A stretch of 64,000 nt of DNA from DASQUK01 sp963717085 (GTDB lineage: Bacteria > Actinomycetota > Acidimicrobiia > Acidimicrobiales > VFJN01). Below the pieces are notes generated by a model. That model saw only the letters and a program-made list of their open reading frames with translations, had not been told where the DNA came from and did no database searches. The stretch lies in the NCBI GenBank assembly GCA_963717085.1, contig CAVQVM010000022.1, positions 120,775 through 184,774 of the forward strand, read 5' to 3'. This document shows, in pieces, positions 45,974 through 56,767 of the stretch. The translations under genes and the position numbers were made by a program. Within the stretch, counting starts at the first letter, position 1; each line of letters begins with the position of its first letter.

Positions 45974-46125
45974 CAAACGTACCACGACGATGAGTGCCGT
46001 ACCAGACCCCATGGACCGGGCCAACGCTGCTCCGACGAGACCGCTCATCTCATGGGCCTCAGAGAAAGCGGTGGCCGCCATGCGGGCCCAACGTCAGGGG
46101 GATCAGTTCCGGGCGGAGATCCGGC

Positions 46126-46460
46126 TTACCGACTCCGGGCCGCGATGCAGAGCTCGGGTTCCCGAAGGACGGTGCTGAGTCGGGTGCCGTCAGTGACCGC
46201 CCGATGGAGAAGCGTTGAGACGTCGTCGGCGAACTCGCGGGCGAGCGCCTCAAAGCGGGGAGCCGGTCAACGAGCTCGGAGACATGAACCAGGTGATTCG
46301 GCGTCCTCCGATGTGACCGGCTGGCTTCCGCTTGCCCGCGAAGCTCCTCGAGACTCACCCCGGCGGCCTGCGGAACATCGTCGATTGCCTCTCGCAGGTC
46401 TTCATCGGTGGCCACTTGGACATCCACCGCGGCCGGTGACGGAGCCATCCCACGCCTCCC
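46126..46460 (-). pseudogene. fragments of one or two small genes
   Basis: The minus strand has a start-like segment, PAAVDVQVATDEDLREAIDD and VSLEELRGQAEASRS, then after a frame change near 46265 a segment RFEALAREFADDVSTLLHRA and LSTVLREPELCIAARSR ending at 46126. Each looks like real protein, but they are out of frame and incomplete. Confidence 0.35.
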
Positions 46461-46568
46461 TGGCCCCTCACCGTGCCCTTCATGTCGACGGTAAGGGCGT
46501 GTGTGACAAGTCGGCGGCAATCTTGGTTAACCCGACGTCACACCCGCCGTCGCGCGTATGTTCGCGTC

Positions 46569-46763
46569 ATGTTGTCATGGGAGACCCGGGGCGGAGCGGG
46601 CTTCGGATTCGACTCTGAGCAGCGACTCATAGCCCAGGTAGTGCGCTACGACCAGCCGACGGGGTGGGTGGCGTTCCTTGCCGGCCGCCGGATCAGCGGA
46701 CCGTACGATACCCCTACCGAGGCGATGGCTGCCGCCGAGCGCGCTGTCACCCGACCCGCCTAA
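46569..46763 (+). CDS. small hypothetical protein (64 aa)
   Basis: Begins MLSWETRGGAGFGFDSEQRL and continues VVRYDQPTGWVAFLAGRRIS, a compact beta-rich protein with a helical end. TATGTT (46557-46562) lies 6 nt before the ATG, as in other leaderless genes here. Family not recognised. Confidence 0.55.
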   Translation: MLSWETRGGAGFGFDSEQRLIAQVVRYDQPTGWVAFLAGRRISGPYDTPTEAMAAAERAVTRPA

Positions 46764-46791
46764 CGGCAAGTGATCGGTGGGCGATTCTGGT

Positions 46792-46823
46792 GGTGTGACA
46801 TTTGCCAGGTGTGACATCTGCCT
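46792..46823. repeat. 16-bp tandem direct repeat
   Basis: GGTGTGACATTTGCCA (46792-46807) is followed directly by GGTGTGACATCTGCC. The pair lies just after the 64-aa ORF in a stretch without genes (46764-47165) and could be a protein-binding site. Confidence 0.45.
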
Positions 46824-47165
46824 TGCACGCCGCCCACCACCACCGGGGGCACGTCGGGCGCCCTCGGCCTACGGGGCCGGCGGCGCCGTCGCGCCGAGGC
46901 AGTCCGCCGCTCCCCCAGGATGCGCCCCGGAGCTGGTCCTGTGGTGCCTGACGTGACGGTCTTGCGGGTCGAGGCCGACGGCGTTCCCACCGCGTCGTCG
47001 AGCCCTCCCCGCGGGAAGGGGCCGGGGGATGCCCGCCCACCTCCCGGCTCACCGTCTCTCATTTCGATCACCGATGGTCACGCCACGAGAACGAGCGGGA
47101 GCCCATGACCGGTGATTACCGCTACCCACCAACCTCCATCGTTCGCCGCCGGTCGCCCTCGGCAT

Positions 47166-47257
47166 CACGCTCCCTTCGCCGGCACTACCCGAAGCAGGTT
47201 CCTGCGGCCAGCGTGCCGTCGAGCGCCGTCTCAGCCCGTTGCCCGAGCTCCCGCGTG
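47166..47257 (-). ncRNA. TPP riboswitch (THI element), no recognisable target
   Basis: On the minus strand the conserved parts follow in order: P1 CACGC (47257-47253), GGGAGCTCGGGC, CGGGCTGAGA, then GAACCTGCTTCGGGTAGTGC and CGGCGAAGGGAGCGTG closing P1. These match the thiamine pyrophosphate aptamer. The downstream minus strand (47165-46764) contains no thiamine gene, only short, Pro/Arg-rich frames; the two tenA genes lie upstream of it. Confidence 0.85.
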
Positions 47258-47306
47258 TGCGAGCGGACGCTACCTGAGCTGGACGCCCGCCCGATATGAC
47301 CCTGAT

Positions 47307-47906
47307 CTAGCCCGACATCGCCATGTCCCAGAAGCCTCGCTCGTAGTGAGTCACCCAGAGGAAGGCGTCCTCAGCCTCTCGTGCCGGCTCGCCGACGGAG
47401 GCCTCGAGCTGGCGATCAACCGCGGCCTGGAGGTCGCCGACGTAGGACCGGAAGTCGTCGGTGGTCCACCTCTCTACGAACTCCCGGTAGGGCTGAGCGC
47501 CGGGGCGGGCGCCTTCCCAGCTCTCCAGGTAGGTGCGTTCGAGCGCCCAGATCGCGGTGATCTGGGCCGGGTAGGCGGAGTAGGTCAAGCGCCAGCAGGA
47601 AGTCGCAGTACGCCCGATTCGCCGGATGCACGGCGACGTCGAGGGCCACGCCGCGCCGAGCCGCCATCTCCTCAAACCAGCCGAGCTCCCCAACGGTGGC
47701 GACCACGCCCCCGGCGAGGAGGCCGACGTCGGCGAAGGGGCCGCGGCCGCGATGCGGGACTGGGCGCGCACCAGCGCCTGCGCGAACAGGTAGTCCTGGG
47801 CCAGCCAACGGTCGAAGGAGTCCGCGGGCACCGACCCGTCCCGCACGCCCGCGAGGAACGGGTGAACGGTGGCCGCCTGCCACGCGGCCGCGTGGCGCGT
47901 CAACAA
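47307..47906 (-). pseudogene. TenA-family gene with two compensating frameshifts
   Basis: TenA proteins hydrolyse aminopyrimidines or thiamine for salvage. The ends read as TenA (HAAAWQAATVHPFLAGVRDG; TYSAYPAQITAIWALERTYL; VTHYERGFWDMAMSG), but the middle ~50 residues make sense only in another frame (FADVGLLAGGVVATVGELGW, NRAYCDFLLAL). One base is missing near 47740 and one extra T lies near 47593, so a 199-residue ORF survives with a scrambled centre. The start is unclear: only TTG codons at 47906/47903. It follows the intact tenA directly. Confidence 0.75.
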
Positions 47907-47917
47907 CGCATCCGCGG

Positions 47918-48547
47918 TCAGGGCTTCTCCCGTTGGCCGGCGGCGTCGAAGAACCGCAATTCGAGTTCCATCGCCCGGTGATACAGGACAGCCAGACGGT
48001 CGTGATCACCTCCGTAGCGGTCGAGCAGAGCCTCCAGACGTCGCGCCAGAGCCTCGAACTCCGCGCTCGAGTACGTCTCCACCCACTCGCGATACGGACT
48101 CTCGGACTTGGTGTGGGCGGCCAGCTGCTGGCCGAGGTAGGCGTAGAGCCGCATGCACGGCGTCATCGCCGCCGCGATATGACCAACCGGCTCGAGCGCG
48201 GCGACCGCCAACAAGAAGTCCGTGCACGCCGAGGTGGCGGGGTCTGCCGCCTGGTGAAGGTCGACGCCCCACCGGGCGGCGTAGTCCGTGTGAAGGCGGA
48301 GCTCGTCGACGGCCGCGTCGAGAAGCTCCCTGAACGCGATCAGCCCCTCTCGGTCCGGGCTCTTCGCCAGAGCCAAGGCGTAGGCGCGGCAGAACGCGTC
48401 GAGGAAGACGGCATCCTGCCCCACGTAGTAGGCGAACGTAGCCCGGGCCAACTCTCCCGACGCGATGCCCTGGACGAACAGGTGCTCCAGCGCGGCCTCG
48501 GCCAGGACTCGGTTCCGGACCCATAACGAGTCGGAAAGCGAGGCCAC
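47918..48547 (-). CDS. tenA: TenA-family thiamine salvage protein
   Basis: An intact 209-residue TenA/thiaminase II-like protein: EHLFVQGIASGELARATFAY, YVGQDAVFLDAFCRAYALAL, then PCMRLYAYLGQQLA and YREWVETYSSAEFEALARRL. It probably releases the HMP moiety from degraded thiamine. I do not see the usual catalytic Cys at its expected place with certainty. TAGGCT (minus strand 48554-48559) lies 6 nt before GTG 48547, so it is leaderless and not under the TPP riboswitch, which is downstream. Confidence 0.8.
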   Translation of the reverse strand: MASLSDSLWVRNRVLAEAALEHLFVQGIASGELARATFAYYVGQDAVFLDAFCRAYALALAKSPDREGLIAFRELLDAAVDELRLHTDYAARWGVDLHQAADPATSACTDFLLAVAALEPVGHIAAAMTPCMRLYAYLGQQLAAHTKSESPYREWVETYSSAEFEALARRLEALLDRYGGDHDRLAVLYHRAMELELRFFDAAGQREKP

Positions 48548-48693
48548 AGACCAAGCCTAAGGCTCGGCATGGCCTCGACCGCCGAGGGCGTCGACGCCCC
48601 GAGTGGCAACCAGCGCGGCGTCGCCGGCGAGGGCGAACCCGTCAGCTTCCGGGAGCGAAGTGACGATCCGACCGACCTACTCCTGCAGGGGAC

Positions 48694-48912
48694 TCAGCAC
48701 GCCACAATGACGCCGCGCCGCGCGCGCCTCGAGCCATCGCGCCCACCCGCGGCGGACGTGGTGCGGCAACACAAGTTCTGGCACAAGTCGACGAGCTCCG
48801 CGAGCACGACATAGAGGCGGACGTCGTCGTCGGTCCCTTCGGTGAGTACCTGCTCGTAGACGCGTGCCCGGTCGGCTCGATCCGCAAGGTCATAGCGACG
48901 GGGGCGGACCAC
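48694..48912 (-). pseudogene. fragment of a small regulator-like gene
   Basis: One frame reads RYDLADRADRARVYEQVLTE and DVRLYVVLAELVDL, similar in style to short actinobacterial proteins that accompany toxin or regulator genes, then turns Cys/Arg-rich. No good start, and the neighbours do not extend it. The DNA between 48548 and 49478 otherwise holds nothing I can support. Confidence 0.3.
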
Positions 48913-49478
48913 GCCAGCGAACCCGGAGGGGGCAAATCGATGACACCGTGTGCCTTGACCACGTCAGGGGCATCCACATCGTCAGGGATTGCGACCGGTC
49001 GCGGGCTCGGTCCCAGCATGGCGCTACGCGTCCATGCGCACCGGCTCATGGACTCCAGCGTACGCAGGCCCACCGCGCCGACGGTGCTCTTTCGGGTTGT
49101 GACCGCTGGTCCGCCCGGCTTGCTGCTCGATCTGGTCAGGTGGTACACGGCCGCGGCCTCCTCTCGGGGGGCGGCGCGAGCACCGCACGGTGAGCGTTGT
49201 CCGGCCGACTGATGGCGGACGAAGCCGGACACAGAACGCCAGGTCCTTTGGCGGCTGAGCGGATCGGGGCGGCTGTGGGTGTTCGCTGCTGGTCGTGCGA
49301 TGGACGCGCGATGGCACGGGGCTGTCCCGAGACCGAGGCCGTCGGCCGGCCATTCGTGCCGCGTTCCGCCGATATGGCACGCACATGTAGGGGGACGGTG
49401 CGACACTGTGGACAAGTCGTGGCCCCCTCCGTCCGCGCGTGGCCATGGCGGGATGCCGCGAATACCAGGGTGAGCCCT

Positions 49479-50081
49479 ATGGCCGACTATGAGATGCCCA
49501 TTCCGAGTGGACTGGAAGCCAGCGATCAACTGTCGCTATCGATCGGTCGCGTCTGCAGAGAGGACGTGTTTCTTGAGCAGTGGTGCAGACAGGTCTTCCT
49601 CGCACTTGTCGGCGCCGGGTTAGGGCTCTATCTACGCCCTGCATCTATTGAACAGCTGGTAGATGGCTGCCGGCTGATGTTGAGCAATTCAGGCGCCTCT
49701 GATCGGTGGCAGACCGCTGGAGACGACGCTCTGATTGCAGCCAAGGCAGCCCACAAGGAGCGCAACAGAGTAGTACATGACATGTTGCTCCCAGCCGGGC
49801 CAGGCGACGACGATTTGTCGAGCTGGAACGTATACCAGGCGCAGAAAAAGACGCTGAGCTTCAAAGCCACACCGAAGTCACTCACCGATGTGGCAAGGAC
49901 TCTGAACCGGTTGAGTCGAGCGAATCAGCGCGTGTCCAACCTCGGATTCGGGATGGTGTCCCTTGTTCTGCTCCCTGGCGGAGGTCCCGAGCTAGCGGAT
50001 GACGCCATCCTGTCGATCGTTGAGGACAAGTTCGACTTGATCGAAAATGGCGGCGCCCGACCGTATGGGTCAACCGAGTAA
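49479..50081 (+). CDS. HEPN-like protein (200 aa)
   Basis: A mostly helical protein with RNRVVH at residues 95-100 within AAHKERNRVVHDMLLP. This is the RNxxxH (Rx4-6H) signature of HEPN domains, many of which are ribonucleases in toxin and phage-defence systems. The codon use is clearly less GC-rich than in the core genes, a sign of transfer. ATG 49479 or GTG 49470 may start it. No partner nucleotidyltransferase (MNT) is seen beside it, so a solitary abortive-infection-type protein or an RNA-binding HEPN are the options. Confidence 0.6.
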   Translation: MADYEMPIPSGLEASDQLSLSIGRVCREDVFLEQWCRQVFLALVGAGLGLYLRPASIEQLVDGCRLMLSNSGASDRWQTAGDDALIAAKAAHKERNRVVHDMLLPAGPGDDDLSSWNVYQAQKKTLSFKATPKSLTDVARTLNRLSRANQRVSNLGFGMVSLVLLPGGGPELADDAILSIVEDKFDLIENGGARPYGSTE

Positions 50082-50189
50082 TCCGCGCCCGGCTAGCCCA
50101 CACCACCGATTGTTTGCGATGATTGTCTCCTGAGATCAGGCCGATGGAAAGACGCTCGCCGAGGTAGTAAACGTGGGGTCGTGGCACTC

Positions 50190-50466
50190 TCGTACAGATC
50201 GAGGCGGTTGAGTCCAACTTTTGCGGCTTCGCAGACAGACCGCCGGTATCGAACAGGTACATCGAAGCAGGCAGACGCGGATCTGTATCGTGATGAAGCG
50301 ATCGATACGACACTGCTCCTCGTCACGGCCAATCACCTCGTGGCTGCACTCAACCGTTGCAGCACATGAAGGCTCGGAGTTCCCAAGTTTCCGACAGACC
50401 TGCGGAACCGCGATCGAACGTTTGCACGACATATACGAGCACTCGGATCGCTACTACGACGCATAG
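50190..50466 (+). pseudogene. hypothetical gene with a frameshift
   Basis: A segment SKQADADLYRDEAIDTTLLL and VTANHLVAALNR in one frame continues, after a shift near 50360, as HEGSEFPSFRQTCGTAIERL and HDIYEHSDRYYDA in another. The two read well as one helical protein. Lower GC than the surroundings. Family unknown. Confidence 0.4.
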
Positions 50467-50576
50467 CAGCGCGGCCGTTCGCCCAGCGGGAAGTGCAAGA
50501 GGTTCTTTGAGAGCAGCCTGGCGCTAACCCCTGGCTGCTTCATTGGAACTACAAGACGGGACTGACCTTGGCTGGT

Positions 50577-50738
50577 GTGCTGCATCAGCCGAGGCTTGCG
50601 TCCGAGGTGCGATCGATCAGCACGGCTGCGTGGCGCGCGCATGAGCAACTGCTGCGTGGATCGGTCGCTGATGATGACCTGGAACGGTTGCGACCGGCGC
50701 GATTCGTTCCGAAACGAGGTCAAACCGCGCTGACTTGA
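50577..50738 (+). CDS. short hypothetical ORF (53 aa), possibly a fragment
   Basis: Reads LHQPRLASEVRSISTAAWRA and LLRGSVADDDLERLRPARFV from GTG 50577. Composition is protein-like, but start and context are weak. Confidence 0.3.
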   Translation: MLHQPRLASEVRSISTAAWRAHEQLLRGSVADDDLERLRPARFVPKRGQTALT

Positions 50739-50927
50739 TGAGCTTGGTGCCCCTGAGGCGGGATGCCAGGGAGCCGTACACAACGGGCGGCTGTCGCCGC
50801 CGCCGGGCGGGCCGGCTCTGCCGGCGCCCTTGACCCTTTAGAGCCGGATTCAGCAGAGCTGCATCCCAGTCAGCGACTTCGTGACGACACATCTGAGCAA
50901 CGAGAACAGCTCGCGGTCCGGCACTAT

Positions 50928-51434
50928 GTGACCGTGGCAGCCGTCGACCGCTACCGCTACGCCGCGTACGAAGACGTCTGGGGCTGCCGTCTCAGCTATG
51001 CCCGCATCGTCGAGCCAGTCGAGTCGCCCGCGATGAGGCGTTTCATCGATCGCGTGCCGGCGGGACCGTGGGTCTACGACTGGTACTTGCACATCATGTT
51101 CAGCGAGAGGCTCCTTGAAGCCGCCAGTGCCCTCGATCGAGCGCAGCCCACCGACTCGCTTGGTACCGCCGTCGATGAGTTCCCTGCGCACTGGGCGCAG
51201 TTCAAGCCGCTCCGCGACGTCCTTCACCATCCGGCGACGATCCCACTGAAGCTGACCTCCCTCCGGGTCGGTGGCGACCGCATCACCTACCAGCACGAAG
51301 GCTCCGAGCCCGAGTGGGAATTCACCATCGATGAACTCCACGGTCCGGTCGAGGATCTCTACGCGGTGATCAAAGCCGGGAACCCGGGTCGTCGTGGCGG
51401 ACGTGAGGACGAGGCGTCGCCGCGGCGACGGTGA
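50928..51434 (+). CDS. hypothetical protein (168 aa)
   Basis: Begins TVAAVDRYRYAAYEDVWGCR and includes WVYDWYLHIMFSERLLEAAS, LRDVLHHPATIPLKLTSLRV and ITYQHEGSEPEWEFTIDELH. The composition is that of a real soluble mixed alpha/beta protein; family not recognised. The GTG at 50928 is a guess: the frame is open back to 50763, but that part is low-complexity. It ends at the edge of a run of decayed genes. Confidence 0.5.
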   Translation: MTVAAVDRYRYAAYEDVWGCRLSYARIVEPVESPAMRRFIDRVPAGPWVYDWYLHIMFSERLLEAASALDRAQPTDSLGTAVDEFPAHWAQFKPLRDVLHHPATIPLKLTSLRVGGDRITYQHEGSEPEWEFTIDELHGPVEDLYAVIKAGNPGRRGGREDEASPRRR

Positions 51435-51481
51435 TGAGGGACGGCTCACCGAGCACATCACCACCAACCGGCGACTCAGCG

Positions 51482-52144
51482 CTACCGCATTGCTCCGCTT
51501 CGACGTGCGAGTTCGACCAGGTCGGTCGGTGCTCGCCGTCCGAGCCGGTTCGATGAGGTCCCGGATCGTGCTGTGGACCAGGTGGTGAGACCGAACGTGC
51601 TCGGGGGCGAGGCATTCGGCGTCGAGCAGTGCCGGGCCTCGCCGGTGTGCCGACGCTGACCCTGGGCGCGGGCCACGTCGACAAGCAGCCGGGCCCGGCG
51701 TTCGGGTGAAAGACCCGATGCGTCGATGCCGCGGGCAACGTCGAGCGCTTCGCTTGCGTCTCCGAGGTCGATGGCAACCGCGACAGCGTGCAGCTGCACG
51801 TTGGTGTGACCGAACTCGGTCTCGAAGTCGTTGCGGTCGCTGCCGAGTTGCTCACCGATGCGCTTGGCCTCTGCCAGGTGCTGGTGTGCTCGTGAGCGGT
51901 CGCTCTCCTGACCGCTGATGACGGCCTGCACGAGGTGCATCGCCCCGTAGAGGGAGAGCGTCTCAGACGGCTCCGCAGGCGAGGCCACGCGTCCGAGCAC
52001 GTCAAGAGCGCTGGCGGTGACGTGCTCCGCCTGGGCGAGTCGCCCAAGCCGAATGAACGCGGTTCTCGTTTCGCAGCGAACGACTGGAGGCATCGTCACA
52101 ACATCCAGCCCGAAACGCGAGCACCCACGCACGCGAACGAGCAC
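51482..52144 (-). pseudogene. C-terminal TPR half of an XRE-type regulator, frameshifted
   Basis: Reads as the tetratricopeptide-like part of actinobacterial XRE regulators: IRLGRLAQAEHVTASALDVL, HQHLAEAKRIGEQLGSDRND, HAVAVAIDLGDASEALDVAR, ARLLVDVARAQGQRRHTGEA. The N-terminal HTH is missing. After 51640 the sense continues in another frame (LLDAECLAPEHVRSHHLVHS) and returns near 51555 to DLVELARRSGAMR. Not functional as it stands. Confidence 0.6.
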
Positions 52145-52184
52145 GTCAGACCGGCACCGCGGCCGGACTATTTCAGGTCGAAAG

Positions 52185-52840
52185 TTAAGCTGGGTTGGGT
52201 AGCACCCGGGCGCGCAGGGCCTGGATGACGGCCGTCTGCCCGGGTCCGATGTCCGGATGGAAGCGGACGCCTTCGTCCCACTGCGAGGGCGCGAGCGCCC
52301 TCGGCCTGTCGTCCCAGCTCCCTACCGAACACACTCAGACCTGCGCCCACGGCGGCGATCATCGGCGTTGCGGCTCGTGCCGACCGGAGCCGGTGGACGA
52401 GCCCCGTGTCGTCCTCGAAGCGGCCGGCGATGAGGACGATGTCGTCCGCCGGCGCCTCGGACACCTCATGGTGGGCAACCGTGCCGACGAGGTCTGTGCC
52501 CAGGCGCCCGACAGTGTCCGCCAGCCCGGCGGCGACCGCCTGCCCGAAGCCGCCCGGGCGACGGCCAGAAGTACGCGTGCGGCCGGCCCAGCACGTGCGC
52601 CCCGGCAACCACCTCGAGCGCCGCCACTACGCCTCTCAACGTGCCGCCGTCATCCACGAAGCGGACATCGGCGACCAGCAGCCCGTCACCGAGGCGCAGG
52701 CCACCTCGCACTCGGGCGTCGTCGACGGCCTGCTGGAGTCCGGCCGCCGCCTGCATCCCCTGCCGGGCGTAGCGTCCCGACAGCGACCGGGGCGCCCCGA
52801 GCAGCAGGACACCGTCGGGTGGGCTGCTTGGGCTCGTCAC
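52185..52840 (-). pseudogene. amino-acid ABC transporter substrate-binding protein, frameshifted
   Basis: Segments in three frames join into a periplasmic-binding (Peripla_BP_6-type) protein: LLLGAPRSLSGRYARQGMQA, VRFVDDGGTLRGVVAALEVV, then FGQAVAAGLADTVGRLGTDL, APADDIVLIAGRFEDDTGLV, AAVGAGLSVFGRELGRQAEG, and finally APSQWDEGVRFHPDIGPGQT. At about 215 residues it is also shorter than the family (~400). It begins at GTG 52840 without a signal peptide. Confidence 0.6.
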
Positions 52841-52878
52841 GGTGGGCCGCGGCCGTCCGCGGGCGCCGCGCCGCCGCG

Positions 52879-52990
52879 TCACTCCGCGCTGCCCTCGGCG
52901 AGCGCGGCGACGCACTCCATCACCGTCTCCCTCGGGGCCGCCGCCTGGATCGCGCTCCGTCGATGAGGGAGGCCGACGAACCGACGGCGC
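52879..52990 (-). pseudogene. C-terminal fragment of an unidentified gene
   Basis: Ends at TGA 52879-52881 with AIQAAAPRETVMECVAALAE, protein-like in composition, and has no start before running into the end of the SufR gene in another frame. Confidence 0.3.
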
Positions 52991-52998
52991 CCGCCGCC

Positions 52999-53805
52999 TC
53001 ATCCCGGGCGTCGTGTGGCGGCGTGGGCGTGCAGGTGCAGCTTCCCCTCAGCCGCCGGCCGCTTCGGGCGGTAGTGTCCGCCTCCGAACAGCGGGACTCT
53101 CCCGCGCGTCAGGCCGACGTCCTGTCTCGTCGGGCTTGCTCGCGAGGGCCGAGGCTTGGCTGCGCGGGGTCGGAGTTCATACGCGCAGACGTAGCCGCCA
53201 GCTACCTTGTGCGCGACCCGTTCGATCTCCGCCTCGGGGAGCACCTCCCGCAGAAACTCGAGTTCGGTGGCGCAAGCCTGACCGTACCGGGACGCGACCG
53301 GCCAGATGGCGCAACTGTGCAGGGTCATCCGGTAGCTGTCGCCGGGAAGCATGTCGGAGTCGGCCAGATACCCCTCGCCGTCGAGGATCTTGGCCAGGAC
53401 CGTCACCTTCTCGTCGAGGCTCTTGCCGGCCAGCTGGTCTCGGGTTTGCTCGATACGCCGGCGGCGGCGCCGCTCGAAGACGCGGGCGACGAGCTCGGGG
53501 TCTTCCTCCTCGATGTGGCCGAGCAGCTCGACCGAGAGGTCGCCGGAGGCTCTGGCGAACAGGGTCTCGCCCAGATCGGTGCTGTGGTAGAGGTCGGCGG
53601 GCCGTCCGGGCCGTCCTCTTTCCTGACGCGCGGCGACGAGCCCGGCGGCCCTGAGGGCGGCCAGGTGTTGGCGGACGCCGCTCGGTGTGATCCCCAGGGC
53701 TTCTGCCAGCTCGTCTGCTGACGCCTCCCCTCGTTTCTTCAGGGCGACGAGGACGTGCCGCTGCGCCGACGACAGGTCGGCCGGCACAACCGGTGCGCTG
53801 TCCAT
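52999..53805 (-). CDS. sufR: SufR-like Fe-S-sensing repressor of the suf operon
   Basis: Winged-helix regulator (HVLVALKKRGEASADELAEA, LGITPSGVRQHLAALRAAGL) with C-terminal cysteines arranged C-X12-C-X28-C: SCAI..., QACATELEF and YVCAYEL. This is the spacing of SufR Fe-S ligands with the third Cys of the four-Cys cyanobacterial motif absent, as in actinobacterial forms. It lies divergent from suf and should repress it when holding a cluster. TAATCT 6 nt before ATG 53805 suggests a leaderless mRNA. The last ~55 residues, basic and low-complexity, exceed the family length and may be an acquired tail. Confidence 0.85.
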   Translation of the reverse strand: MDSAPVVPADLSSAQRHVLVALKKRGEASADELAEALGITPSGVRQHLAALRAAGLVAARQERGRPGRPADLYHSTDLGETLFARASGDLSVELLGHIEEEDPELVARVFERRRRRRIEQTRDQLAGKSLDEKVTVLAKILDGEGYLADSDMLPGDSYRMTLHSCAIWPVASRYGQACATELEFLREVLPEAEIERVAHKVAGGYVCAYELRPRAAKPRPSRASPTRQDVGLTRGRVPLFGGGHYRPKRPAAEGKLHLHAHAATRRPG

Positions 53806-53845
53806 GATCTCAGATTACCCCGCGAGGAAGCTCTACACTAGATTA

Positions 53846-53861
53846 ACAAGATCAAACTTGT
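53846..53861. promoter_or_regulatory. SufR operator candidate
   Basis: ACAAG-ATCAAA-CTTGT, a perfect 5-bp inverted repeat in the AT-rich gap between sufR and the suf genes. ACAC...TGTG arms flank it (about 53835-53862). It overlaps likely promoter elements of both transcripts. Confidence 0.5.
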
Positions 53862-53940
53862 GCATCGACTCTATCGGTGGATGCTGAGCCCCCGAGGGCC
53901 GTACGGCCGGGGAGACGGCCGCCGACTGACAAGGACGTTG

Positions 53941-54569
53941 ATGAGCGCACCCGCGATCACCAGGCACAGCACGATGGGCCAGGTCCTGGAGGCGTACCCG
54001 AGCGCCCAGCGCGCCCTGTTCCGCCGCTACCACATGGGCGGGTGCAACAGCTGCGGGTACCAGCCCGGCGACACGCTCGAGGAGGTGGCCGGCCGCCACA
54101 ACATCCTCGATGTGGACGAGGTGATCGCCTTCGTCGAGCACGCCGAGTCGATCGACCGGCGTCTCGGGGTGTGCCCCGGGGAGGTGGCCGCTGCCCGCGC
54201 CAGCGACGACCCGCCCCGCCTGATTGACGTCCGGACCCCGGCGGAGTGGGAGCTGGCTCGCATCGAGGGCGCCACGCTGATGACCCAGGCGGTGGCGCAG
54301 GTGGTGATGCGCTGGCCCAAGCACACGCCGATCGTCTTTTACTGCCACCACGGGCAACGCAGCCTCGACGCTGCGTCGTACTTCGCGGGGCACGGCTTCA
54401 CCGAGGTCCGCTCGATCACCGGCGGGCTCGACGCCTGGTCGCTGGAGGTGGACCCCTCGGTGCCGCGCTACGAGGTGGCACGCGACCCGGTCGGTGATGG
54501 GGCGAGCCTGCGGCCGCTGCGTTCGGCCGTATCGCAGGCCGAGGGCTGCCAGAGCTCGGAGGGGGCGCG

Positions 54570-54573
<4 letters not shown>
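53941..54573 (+). CDS. DUF1858-like plus rhodanese protein, first gene of the suf operon
   Basis: A 210-residue two-domain protein. Residues ~10-75 resemble DUF1858 / ScdA-type N-domains (MGQVLEAYPSAQRALFRRYH, MGGCNSCGYQPGDTLEEV). Residues ~95-180 are a rhodanese domain (LIDVRTPAEWELARIEGATL) with active-site Cys in VFYCHHGQRSLDAA. It could carry persulfide sulfur to or from SufS/SufU. ATG 53941 has AAGGA upstream. Its stop overlaps the sufB start (ATGA), so it is translated with the operon. Confidence 0.83.

Positions 54574-56763
<2,190 letters not shown>

Positions 56764-56767
<4 letters not shown>

Noticed and set aside
46760..47071. Minus-strand ORF downstream of the TPP riboswitch as its target gene
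   Set aside because: Arg/Pro-rich, no family resemblance to thiamine genes or transporters and no ribosome-binding site.
48642..49529. 295-codon minus-strand ORF
   Set aside because: Ser/Arg/Pro-rich without coherent domains; only the short segment at 48694-48912 in another frame looks protein-like.
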